64,000 bases of DNA from Rhexocercosporidium sp. MPI-PUGE-AT-0058. Its lineage: Eukaryota > Ascomycota > Leotiomycetes > Helotiales. Positions 23,308-34,004 of the stretch are shown one piece after another (the first letter of the stretch is position 1; each line of letters begins with the position of its first letter). Under the pieces are notes generated by a model, which was not told where the DNA came from, did no database searches, and saw only the letters and a list, made by a program, of their open reading frames with translations. The stretch spans positions 310,001-374,000 of the forward strand of contig JAGTJL010000012.1 of assembly GCA_020746875.1 (NCBI GenBank). The letters run 5' to 3'. The position numbers and the translations under genes are program-made.

Positions 23308-24611
23308 ATGACTTCCGGAGTGGACCCAAGTGCTCCTCAGCACCTCTCAATAACTCCATTGCTGAAGAGGTTGTGGCCCTCGCCAGGCGAGAACAAAGTT
23401 ACAGCGGATGAGATTGCTCTAGCAATTGCACACATCTTCACAGACCAGTTGTCTCCAGTTCAGACCGGAGCGCTTCTTACATGTCTGCATTTCACGGGCT
23501 GGGATCGGAGACCAGATGTAATTGCCAAATGTGCTGCTGCTATGAGAGATGCCGCTTCTCAGATTGACAGACTTGCTTTGGACAAGGTTGTGAAAGCACG
23601 AGGAAGGCCTGAGGGTGATTACCATGGAGGTCTCGTGAGTTTGGCTGGGCTACCTGTGTATGGATTATGTTTACTGATTACTTATAGTGTGATATTGTTG
23701 GTACCGGAGGTGATTCACATCATACTTTCAACATATCGACCACATCATCAATCCTGGCTTCGTCTCTCCTTCTCCTCAGCAAGCATGGAAACCGGGCCTC
23801 TACGTCCAAGTCAGGCTCAGCAGATTTGCTCTCTTCCACTCTTCCCACTGCTCCAAATCTGACCGCTGTCACCCCCGAAACGATCTCCAAAGTCTACGAG
23901 AAGTCCAACTACGCCTTCCTATTTGCCCCAGTCTTCCACCCAGGAATGAAGTATGTAGCTCCTATCCGGAAAGAGCTCGGATGGAGAACAATCTTCAATC
24001 TCCTAGGACCTCTTGCCAATCCAGTGGAAGGCAACATTGAAGCTCGTCTTCTGGGAGTGGCACGTAGAGACATTGGACCTGTCTTCGCTGAGGCTCTGAA
24101 AATGAGCGGTGCTAGAAAGGCTATGGTTGTCTGTGGCGAGGAGGATCTCGATGAGATCAGTTGCGCTGGTCGGACGTTCTGCTGGAACTTGATTGATCGA
24201 TCAACAAGTCAGGATGCGTCCCCAAATAACGTTGGAGTTGAGAGTTTCACAATCTCTGCGTCTGATTTCGGCCTTCCCGCTCATGAACTCAAAGATGTAT
24301 CGCCTGGAAAGGAGCCACACGAGAATGCGGCTATCTTGACCAGCCTGCTTCAGAACCAATTACCAAGGGATGACCCCATCCTGGAGTTTGTCCTCATGAA
24401 CACAGCTGCATTGTTTGTTGTATCGGGTATTTGCGAGGCAGATACTAGTGATATGGGGCATGGTGATGATGGCAAAGTCATTACAGAACGAGGTCCTGGT
24501 GGAGGGAGATGGAAGGAGGGAGTCAGGAGAGCGAGATGGGCAATCGAGAGTGGTGAGGCTTGGAAACAGTGGAGGAGGTTTGTTGAAGTCAGCAATAGCT
24601 TCGACAGCTGA
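23308..24611 (+). CDS. TRP4: Anthranilate phosphoribosyltransferase
   Basis: Exons 23308-23634 and 23688-24611 give 416 aa. The 53-bp intron (GTGAGT ... TTATAG) joins GDYHGGL to CDIVGTGGDSHHTFNIST in phase 0. Family motifs present: GTGGD (phosphate/PRPP binding), NIST, KHGNRASTSKSGSADLL, the NYAFLFAPVFHPGMKYV stretch, GWRTIFNLLGPLANP and the metal-site DEISC region. This enzyme transfers the phosphoribosyl group of PRPP to anthranilate, the second committed step of tryptophan synthesis, in the cytosol. The start (MTSGVDPSAPQ) is the first ATG close to the conserved region; the frame is open further upstream without ATG. No pathway partner lies next to it. Confidence 0.95.
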
Positions 24612-25336
24612 GTTGCATCCTATGATAAAAATAAGAGTCTTGAATTATACCCCGTTTGCCGATGTCTGGAATCTGTTCTGGGGAAGATTTCAATCAAGAC
24701 TGAAATATTGATCGAGTCAACCAGATCACTTCCCCTTATTTTATTCGCCAATGCCACGCTCCCGCTCACTCAATATTAGCTCGGGGTTTGACGGTCCGAA
24801 GTCGGTTGAAGCCATCACCACCATGGCTTTCTCTGTACCTGAATCAGAAGCCAGAGCCAGGCCATAAATCGTTCCTGGGAAGGCGTCTCGCCAATGTCAA
24901 CATCTCCAGCCAAGACTTTCTCCAGCGTAGGAAATAGATCCACCGCGGAAGTAAGTCGGGAAGAGGATCGGATCTCCCTTACAGACAGAGACACACATCC
25001 GTCCCGTCTTCTCATCTAAACCTTGCCCGTCTTGACCATCTCTTTTCTATAAGTACCTTCTCGCCACACCAACCGGAAAATCAGCTTCGCCTTCAAATAC
25101 CCCGAAGTGAAATACTTAGCCATCCTGAAAATTCGACGCGCCGTCTCAAAACCCTATCTTACGAAGTTACTCCCCGATCCCGCAGGGTTGGTACTTCGTC
25201 CTCAGCGCGGGGCACTTTTACCCCACCATCAAGTCAAGCAAGCAGTCCATCAAGCACTTCCAAACATACCGTTGTCGCAACTCCTACACCTCGACGGATT
25301 TCCCTCTTTACTTCTTCCCATATTAAGATCTTCAAA
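24612..25336. other. Intergenic region upstream of the hydroxyacid dehydrogenase
   Basis: 3' flank of TRP4 and the promoter of the next gene; the 60 bp before the ATG are pyrimidine-rich. No gene seen. Confidence 0.6.
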
Positions 25337-26658
25337 ATGTCCAAACCAACAGTTCTCCTCCTGGGAGAAATCGACCAGTAAGTATCCAGAATGCTCAACT
25401 CCCTTCCCAATTCCACTTCTTCCTCCCCGTCCTTGATCCAGTTCCACAATATCCTGTACTGTAACATACACTGACCCTCACCATTCGCAGCGCACATAAA
25501 GAATGGCAGGACTCAATCGCTTCAATAGCCAACGTAATCGAGCCCCAAGCCCGCTCCCGCGCCGAATTCATAAAAGAATGCCAGTCAGGAGCCTTCGACG
25601 ACGTCGTGGCCGCATACAGAACTTTCCTGAGTGTAGCTATTACGGGGTTGATTGACGAAGAGCTGGTTGCCGTGTTGCCTATGAACTTGAAGTATTTGTG
25701 CCATAATGGTAGGGAGATTCTGCTCTTGCTCTTGCTCCTTTGGAAGATGGTTATTGGAGTGTGGCGTCTTTTCTGAGATATGTAGCTGATGGGGTGTAGG
25801 TGCTGGATATGACCAGATTGATGTGAATGCATGTACTGCAAAGGGCATTCGAGTTTCAAATGTACCCACAGCTGTAGACGACGCAACCGCAGACACGAAT
25901 ATGTTCCTAATCTTAGGAGCACTGCGTGGCTTCAACACCTGTAAGTCATCATCATACTTCCCTCCCCCAAAAATTGAGCACCAAACTCACACAACACAGC
26001 AATGATGGCCCTCCGAGAAGGTCACTTCAAAGGCTCGACCCCTCCACCCCTCGGTCACGATCCTCAAGGCAAAGTGCTTGGAATATTAGGCATGGGAGGC
26101 ATCGGACGGAACTTAATGAAGAAAGCTGCCGTCTTCGGCATGACGACTCAATATTACAACAGGTCGCAATTATCAGAAGAGCTCAGTGGAGGTGCGAAGT
26201 ACGTCACTTTTGAAGAGCTGTTGAAGACGAGTGATGTGCTTTCTTTAAACCTACCATTGAACGTAAGTTGGATTCCACCGAGGGAGTTAGGGAGGCACAA
26301 GAAAACTGACTCTTTCAAGAAACAAACCCGCCACATCATCTCCACTAAAGAATTTGAGATAATGAAGCCAGGCGTTGTGATCGTTAATACAGCCCGTGGT
26401 GCTGTAATGGACGAAGACGCACTCGTGAAAGCTCTTGAAAAGGGGCAGGTCTGGTCATGTGGTCTCGATGTTTACGAGGAGGAGCCGAAGGTGCATCCAG
26501 GCTTGATCGCCAACCCGCACGTAATGCTAGTACCTCATATGGGAACTTGGACGGTCGAGACGCAAACAAAGATGGAGGTTTGGTGTTTGGATAATTTGAG
26601 GAGTGCGATTGAGAAGGGTAAGTTGGTTAGTCCGGTGTTTGAGCAGAAGGACATGTAG
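25337..26658 (+). CDS. D-isomer-specific 2-hydroxyacid dehydrogenase (glyoxylate/hydroxypyruvate reductase type)
   Basis: Exons 25337-25377, 25491-25708, 25800-25940, 26000-26262 and 26320-26658 give 333 aa, the family length. All phases agree; the second junction makes LCHNGAGYDQIDV. Domains: N-terminal catalytic half (MSKPTVLLLGEIDHAHKEW), the NAD(P)-binding Rossmann motif GILGMGGIGRNLMKKAA, then catalytic Arg (VNTARGAVMDE), Glu (CGLDVYEEEP) and His (VPHMGTWT). It belongs to the group that includes yeast Gor1 and reduces glyoxylate or related 2-oxoacids with NAD(P)H. Substrate choice cannot be read. Introns are short; the last is 57 bp. Confidence 0.92.
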
Positions 26659-27891
26659 ATGTAGATGCACTGGTTGCTAGGGTTAGGGTGGCATGAAGTA
26701 TCAAAGTATAGAATAGCGACTTGAGATCGCCAGACCGTAGATATAATAGAAATACAGCCTGGTTAACTATTCACGAGACTTGTTATTCTCTGTCTTACTT
26801 TTCGACTTGAAGGCAAGCCGCATCGGTAGCAATCAAGTTGCAGCCTCTTCATATATGGAAAGGGAGTCTATCCGCAACTCTCTCACTTAACCTCTACCTC
26901 GTACCTGGACCCACAAGGAGCGGGCTCTGGTAGAGATATCTAGCGGCAAGGGGATGAAGAAAAAGCGAAGAAGAGATTCTATCCACTACTCAGCTCTGGA
27001 ACTCACTCAAGCTTTGCCGAAAAAAAGGTACTCATTGGTACATTAAGCTCCCAGACACAATCACCACTTTGCGTTTGAATTGCCACAACAAGATTAAAAT
27101 GCACCAGATGCTCTCCATCACAAACCCTCTCCAATTAATCATTCATATATCATCGAGCGTCCAAATCATCGAGAGACAAACAAAGTTGGTTGAAGGTAGC
27201 CTCTTTGTCAAATCATAGCATTCTCGCATTTTTGTACTTTTGGGGAAACTAGAATACAGAGAAGTGGCATATTCCTGTCTGCTTGCAAGTGATCAGAGAA
27301 GACCGACTCAGGCCAGTCAAGATCATGATCAAGCACCATGCATGCATCAGCAAGAAAAGTCCTTCTTCCCCCACCTCCATCCCAATCCCATATCAATGTG
27401 ATATGATAGCAGAAGCCAACCATGCTATGCAAGCCACTCTAAGTACTCCATTCTTTCATTTCGTATCTTCTTTCCCATTCCTCGGCAGTAGGAGAAAGAG
27501 AAGTAGAGGCGCATGCCCAAGAAAATAAAAGAGAGGATGACGGAAACTGAGTAACGAACGAAGGAAGAGTTGAGCCGAATCTGTCCACCCATCCTAGAGT
27601 ACATCTGATGAACTGCATGAGAACAGTGCGCATTCACCTGCAGAATCCGTTCCCCGCCAAGCAATCCATCCATCCATGTTTATGCAAACGTGTGCAAGGG
27701 AGAGAAAAAAAAAGTCCTTTTGAAGGTAGGGACCATGGCAAATCCTTAGATGCCTGCCTTGCCAGCTCAGACGGGACACAAAGAAGATAGACCCCCCATA
27801 TTCCCCGTATTCAATGCTACAATGAATGAAAATGAGCAGAATGCAATGCGACGCCTAGAAACACCTTTGAGACGCCAGAGGAGAAAATCGA
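26659..27891. other. Convergent intergenic region, 1.2 kb
   Basis: Lies between the 3' ends of the dehydrogenase and the transcription factor. Long 3' UTRs are likely; nothing else is supported. Confidence 0.55.
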
Positions 27892-30287
27892 TTACTTCGC
27901 CTCCGGAGAAGCCGTGCTATGGATAGACGGAGGTGGGAGAGAGGGGGTGGCCCAAGAACGAGCTGCAAGATCACATAGGCGTCGGATGACATTTGTGGTA
28001 CCAGATCCAGCGGCCTCGTCAGAGACGAACTTCTTTGCAACCAGAAGCTTGCTCTTATTATCGCTCTCGTCCAGGTGGAGGGGGGTATCATTGTCGGTGT
28101 ATTCGGAGACACGCTGACCAAGACCACGGATGACAGCGATGGAGTAGAGGACATCGCGGTTCTCTCTACCATCAAGTAGGTTTCGGAGGGCGGAGAGAGT
28201 GTCATCAACATCCTTGATGGCATTATTGTCTTCATAAGGAAGGACAACAAAGTTGCCAAGAGTGTGCCAGAATTCCAGCTCACGGAGTCGGTGGTGATCA
28301 GTGCTTCCAGGGATGGGTGCTGTGAGGGGATTGACGGCAGCCACGCGTCCTGTCAATAAGGTTTCGAAAACATCCAGACGGTTCATTGCTTCAGTAACAT
28401 CATCATTTGCTGGGACAGTCTTGGATTCCTTGGTACCGATAGGCTCTGATCCTCTAACCATTGTCGCAAGAGTCCAGACAGTTCGGCTCTCCACGCTACC
28501 AGTATAGATCATTTCCTTGGGATCCTCTTGCGAAGTCTTTCCGAAATGGAAGAGGAGGCAGCCGAATTGCTCCATCAAGTGCTTGGTGCTGAGCAGTCGG
28601 TTCAATCCCTTGTTGGAGTACCACTTAGACTCGATGAAGTTCTCCAAGCCAGGGGCATAGATGCTGTAGTACAGGTGCTTGACTTCATCAATGGATGATG
28701 GATCATTGATAACATCACGGGCCATACGAGGAGGCTGAGGTTGTTGATCAAGCAGTTCACTGACTTGTCTCTTTGCTGCACTCGAGTTAGTGGCTTGTAC
28801 TGGAAAACGCGCAAACGCAAAGGGAGAATGACGAGAAGAGGAAGCTCCACCTCTCAGGCGCATCGGTATCGCACTCAATGCGCCTGGAGAAAATGGGCTA
28901 AGACTACGACGAAATACTCGTCTGGGATCTGTGCGGATGGTTGGCATACCTGGAGCTGTAGTTTGATATGGTGGAGCAGTCATGTTAGCAGGAGGAGCTG
29001 CAGCAACATCGGCCAACGCAGGGTCGATGGCATTGGTATAGTCGTATTGTTGTTGGCCAGAGCCAGGGGAGCTGACGCCGGCGGAGAGAGCTGGATCGTA
29101 CGCCGACATGTTTGGAGGAGGAGGGCCGTAGCCGGTGAGCATCTGCGGTTGTTGTCCGTAAGGATTGGAGGTTGCTACCATGCCACCCAGAGAGGGAGCT
29201 GAGCTTGGGGCGGGTTGGATTGCAGGAGGACCTGGTTGTTGCTTGAAGATGGGATCGTAACCAAGACACTCGCGCTTGGACTTCTGGCAATTGCGGCAGG
29301 CTGGGTGTTGTTCGTCACACTGGTATTCGACGTCAGCAAAGAATCGAGGGCGGTTGACTTGGGTTGGGCGCGATAGCGATGAAGCAGAAAATAAAAAGAA
29401 GATGGATGGGAAAAGAGACGAGAAGAGACGAGACGAGAATGGGAGTCGTCGGTAAAGCGCCCGCCCATGCATCTCTGCTGGCTGGCTTAAGCAAAGCGAC
29501 CTCATGTGCCTTCGCCTACTTAGGTAGATTCGCTTGATGTAAACGAAGAGAACCCATCGCGAGGAAGCCCCAACGTCTTCTCGCGTACATCAACCCCATC
29601 AAAGAAAAGTGTTGCGACCGAACGAAGACCAAAAACCGAGGACTGACCTTGATTCTACGCTTTCGGCACGTCAGGCAACCTGTCTTGGTACGGCGCTTGA
29701 TTTCCTGTTCGTCCAGCAGGAGGGTCAGCAATCGGAAAGGACGAACGAAGCCAGCCTCGAGATCACGGAACGGATATGCGTACCTTCTTGTGTCGACCAC
29801 CGCTCATGACGCGCGAATCTGCCGAAACTGGGAGCGCATATCGCATCTGTCCCGAGGGATCAGAGGTGACATTGGCATACTGGTGAGAGGGGTGAGGCAA
29901 GGTCTGGCCTTGGTTGTGATAGTATGGTCCGCCCATCTGCGCAACTGGTGGTGGAAGGCCGGAACCCATATTGTGCTGCTGCTGTTGAGACTGCTGGTCG
30001 ATCATGCGCATCGAGGGGAGGGACATGGAGTTGTTGCTACCAGTCGAGCTGGCGCGGTATGGCTCGGGGGCTTGAGGTTGGTTGGGAGGAGGATAGTATT
30101 GGGCGTTAGACAAGGAGGGCGAAGGATAGTTGCCGCTGCTGGGACTTGGATAGTTGGATGGTCGCTGGCCACCTTGCTGTGGTTGCTGAGAGCCCGACAT
30201 CGATGGGGAGGGCGGCGCAGAGCCGTTCTGGAGATGGGAGTTGTTGTTGTTGTTGTTGGAGAGATGCGGACTATTCTGCTGCGCCAT
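27892..30287 (-). CDS. Zn(II)2Cys6 binuclear-cluster transcription factor
   Basis: Exons (minus) 30287-29784, 29704-29648 and 29319-27892 give 662 aa. The N-terminal 160 residues are low-complexity Asn/Gln/Pro/Ser (an Asn run is encoded at 30241-30258), ending SGGRHKK. A 57-nt exon encodes EIKRRTKTGCLTCRKRRIK; the rest of the zinc cluster, CDEQHPACRNCQKSKREC, starts exon 3. The spacing C-x2-C-x6-C-x6-C-x2-C-x6-C is perfect, and the intron falls exactly before the third Cys. A Pro/Gln linker follows, then a fungal regulatory region (VKHLYYSIYAPGLENFIESK, LGNFVVLPYEDNNAIKDV). It resembles a widely conserved filamentous-fungal regulator, possibly the Fow2/Tpc1 group; that link is from memory and uncertain. 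A 105-111 bp in-frame piece near 28800-28910 might be an unspliced intron. Confidence 0.88.
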
Positions 30288-33200
30288 GAGAGATGATGCT
30301 GACGGTCTTGTCGGACGGAGGGAGGGAATGGGCGGGTTGATTGATTGCTTGGTGGATGGATTTGATGATGGATGGATTGATGATGGGGGATGGACCACGG
30401 ACACCGACTAGCCGGGGACCGTCAGTGCAGTCAGTGAATGGGTAGGGTCAGACTCGAACTCGTGAGCGCTCAATGTCGCAGACTCGGCGAGGCAACTCAG
30501 TATCTCGAGTTCAGCTTTGGGACTTTTCTCTCGCGTATATTGCTCGCTCTCCCTTGATGCTATGCTGAAGCGAACCGAACAGCTTTCGCGAGACGAGGCG
30601 CGGATAGACTGGACTGGACTGGACTGGGCTGGACTGGACTTGATGGGAGGGGGAGGAGGGAGGGTGGTGTGGAGCGTGAGGTAGTGAGGTAAGTGTGAGG
30701 TAGGGAGGTAGGGAGGGAGGTAGGGAGGTAAGGTAGGTAGGTAGATAGGTCAAGAATTTGGCTGCACCTCGAAATGCGGACCGGGTACTGTATGGTGGAA
30801 GGGAAGGGTAGGGGAGGTAGGCGGAGGGCAGGCAGGGAGGAAGACAGGCAGGGAGGAGGAAGGCAGGAAGAAGGAAAGGGATGGAGGTGGCTGGGCTGTG
30901 CAGGTGCAATGAATGCAGTGCAGGGAAGACACGCCGGCCGACAGACCGACAGACTACAGACTGACTGACTGACTACTGACTGACAGACAGACAACGTAAC
31001 TTCAAAGTAACCTTCGTAAAGTACGCGTAGCCAGCGCAGTGCAGTGCAGTGCAGTCCAGTGCGAGTGGTGCGGCGCGATAGAATATCCTTTGTGGGGCAA
31101 ACCAATGCGGAGACCAGGGCACTGTAAAACAACTTCAGCTGCCGTTTTGTGGTATTATAATGCAGTTGCTGCCTGCCTGGCCTGGGCTGACCTGGGCGGC
31201 CGGTGAAAAAAATCTGTTCTGCCTGGCCGTATTGGTTGGTCGGTCGTGTCTGGCCTTGTTTGGCTTAGCGCGTTCTACCATCGCAGATATTCAATCAAAG
31301 GAATACGTGACCCGACGTGACCTGACGTGACGTGACTTTAAAGCGGCGCATGCTTACTACTTGGACTCACTCATTCACATCTCCTGCTTCTTGGATTTTC
31401 TACCGCCCATCTCCCAGTCAGGTTGCAGCGCAGCGCGTCAAAATGGCTACTCTGGCTGGCTGGCTGGCTAGCTAGCTACACAAATTGGTTGTGACATTAG
31501 TGTGGCATTAGGTATAATATGTCTCTCGCGTCCCAAGTCCACAGGCGAGCTCGCTTTTCCTCGTCTGCGCATCGCATCCCTCCCTGCTCCTCCCCCCTCC
31601 CCTCTCTTCCCGTCCATCATCAGCGTCAGCGTAAGCGATGGAAGAACTCATGGAAGCTTCGGTACGTGATGAGACGAGTTACAGGCTGTCAGGCCAGACG
31701 AGGGGGCCTCCGCGTATCTTCAGGGGTGTCTGAGGACAGATCCGAGGAGGCTAGGGGATTATGCATCGGGTATATATTTGTAAGTTGTGACCAGGGTCTT
31801 GGGCGGTTTGGCGGCTGGGAAGGGGAGGAGGATGTACAGATCGTGTGTTGTATTTGCTTGCGCATTTTTCTTCTAGTGATAGATAAGACCGTCCATCTCA
31901 AGTCAGCTCCACTCCTATAAGTGAGTGAGAAAGATATTCTGAGCATCCTTTTGCGCTTCGCAAGTCGATTCATTATGCTGTATGTTTCTTGTTCCTTCGC
32001 CAAAAGGGCATTAATACCTCAGAGCCTTTTCCCAATAGACCTAAATTGAACTCTCCTCGGCTGCCAACCGAAGGCGACTCGCTTGGGCGATCAAAATCAG
32101 TGGCATTTTGAGGCCAGCCAGGCGACCTCATAAGGTCAAAAACCTTGGAAGATCAAGACCAAGTAAACTCTTCAGCTCAACTCGAACAAATCCCGAGGGC
32201 TACCTACCGATCTTTCTTCAACTGCACTCTGTACTGTAGTACTTTAGTCTGCGATCTGATGGGATGGCTTGGCCACGTCGCTACACGGATTGGGCCGAGA
32301 CACATGCATGTCATGTTACTGCTTCAGATCCTTCAGTAATAGCCATGTTTCATGAGGCTTTACCCGATGCATGCAGTTCTTTACAGGACAGAGAAAGGCA
32401 AGAGCAAGACGAATGAAATGTTTAATTACCTTGCTAAACAAGCAGCCAGTGATCTTCCGAATCAAATGTTGCTCGTCAGTCTCTCTCGGGAGCTTGCCTC
32501 TTTTCCATCTCCTTGCCAGCCCAGGGGAATTTCAGGATATTTTACCGGTCCACTAGCATCCTCTGCGCTTCGGAATTCGACTGAAGGTGCTGTATATCTT
32601 TCGGTACTCTGCCAAGAGGAATTGCCATTCGTCAGCAAGCCAGCTGAATCCCCATCCACGCGTCGTTCAGCTTTCGCATCAACAGCGGAACAGAGACAAT
32701 GCCATCTACGAATCCCCCAATGAAGTCTGGAAGTCGACGGTGCGCCTGTATCCATATAGCAAGAAGATCTATATGAAAGGCAAGTAGTCTCACCCAGAGG
32801 CCTTTCTCTCTCAGCCCGATTCACTCGCGAGAAACACAGACATGAGTGACATCTGCAGCCACTTATGCACCCAATCGGCCCCTGCTCTCTTCTCCTCCTG
32901 CTGGGATTTGATTCTTGCAGTGGGCCCGCATGAACTCCAGCAGCCACTCAATCACGCCACAATGTGCGAGTTTTAAGTCGGCTCAAATAAATGTTCACTC
33001 ATGATCAAACACTACTTATTTCCATATACATTATGCTATCACTACATGACTCCATATCAAATGAGAAAAGAGCAAGGAAGCAGGAAGAGCCACACCGGAA
33101 ATAAATATACTCTAAGTATATGCATGCACACATCACTTCTCTTACCGGATGCTACGGACAAGCGAGCCCGGATAGATCTAACTGTTGCCTGCCCTGCTTG

Positions 33201-34004
33201 CCTGTCTGCCAGCCTACCAATACAGCGAGTAACAAGTAAACAGCCAGTGTAGCTAGTCTTGGTAGCACACCAACACAGGAGCCAAGATCTCACGTTCCTG
33301 TTTGAGATACCTTGTTTCTTTTCTATTCCAGAAGAGGGGAGCATAGGGATGTACCAGATAGGCAGGTCGTTCTTTGTGGGATTCGTTTATCTTTATATCA
33401 GACTGTCTGCAAGGTACTGAATTGTGCTTCAAACACGTCAGCAAACATCGTGACTGCGTCAGGTAGCTAGGCAGATCTGTCAACAATCACTGGTACGCCA
33501 TGATACCACGCGGGTTGAGAATCGTACTGCAACCGATAGATAACCCCCCCTGAAATGTCTATCCGTCGACCATCAACGATCATGTCCTGAAATTACGACG
33601 CATGCTGGAGACTCGACCGCTCACCTGTGAAGAACGGTAGATGGGTAGCTGCAGAAAATCCTGAGCTCGCTGGCTTGTGTAGTTATTTGATATGCTGCAT
33701 AACGGACGGGGTCTGCCTTCCTTTGTGTTACATTACATCCATGCACTACCGCGAAGCACGAGCCTGAATCCGCTAAAGTACCTCCGTAGCTACTTCTTAA
33801 TCCTCTCCAGAATGCTCGCCCAGTAAATTCGTGGTTTGAGTGCCCACTGATAGTTTCCTTTCCAAGTGGAGTGCCGAGGGTTGTAATACTTGGTTGGACT
33901 GCCTGTCGTTCCGGCAAGCGGGCCGGAGAACCAGTCATAAGCCAAACCGGGACCCGACGAATTTCGCACATGCAATTGACTTGTTGTTAGCTTTGAAAAG
34001 TCAA
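30288..34004. other. 3.7-kb upstream region of the transcription factor, microsatellite-rich
   Basis: The longest gene-free stretch of the euchromatic part. Its first 1.2 kb (30600-31470) is packed with simple repeats; the rest (31500-34000) holds only open frames without domains, such as 32352-32723 plus and 32462-32947 minus. Long regulatory regions are typical of developmental transcription factors; a non-coding RNA cannot be excluded. Confidence 0.55.
30607..31470. repeat. Cluster of unrelated short tandem repeats
   Basis: Seen directly: ACTGG/GGACT units at 30607-30641, GGTAGGGA/GGTAG units at about 30680-30750, GACTGACT and GACAGACA units at 30950-30990, CAGTG units at about 31036-31058, CGTGACCTGA units at about 31306-31336, and TGGC then TAGC units at about 31450-31478. 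Confidence 0.85.

Noticed and set aside
20481..26658. A possible tryptophan or phospholipid gene cluster around TRP4 and the PLC-like gene
   Set aside because: Neighbours (MRPL10, hydroxyacid dehydrogenase) have no shared pathway; ordinary housekeeping neighbourhood.
32352..32947. Opposed open frames of 123 (plus) and 161 (minus) codons in the large upstream region
   Set aside because: They overlap each other, lack domains, and neither has convincing introns or start context.
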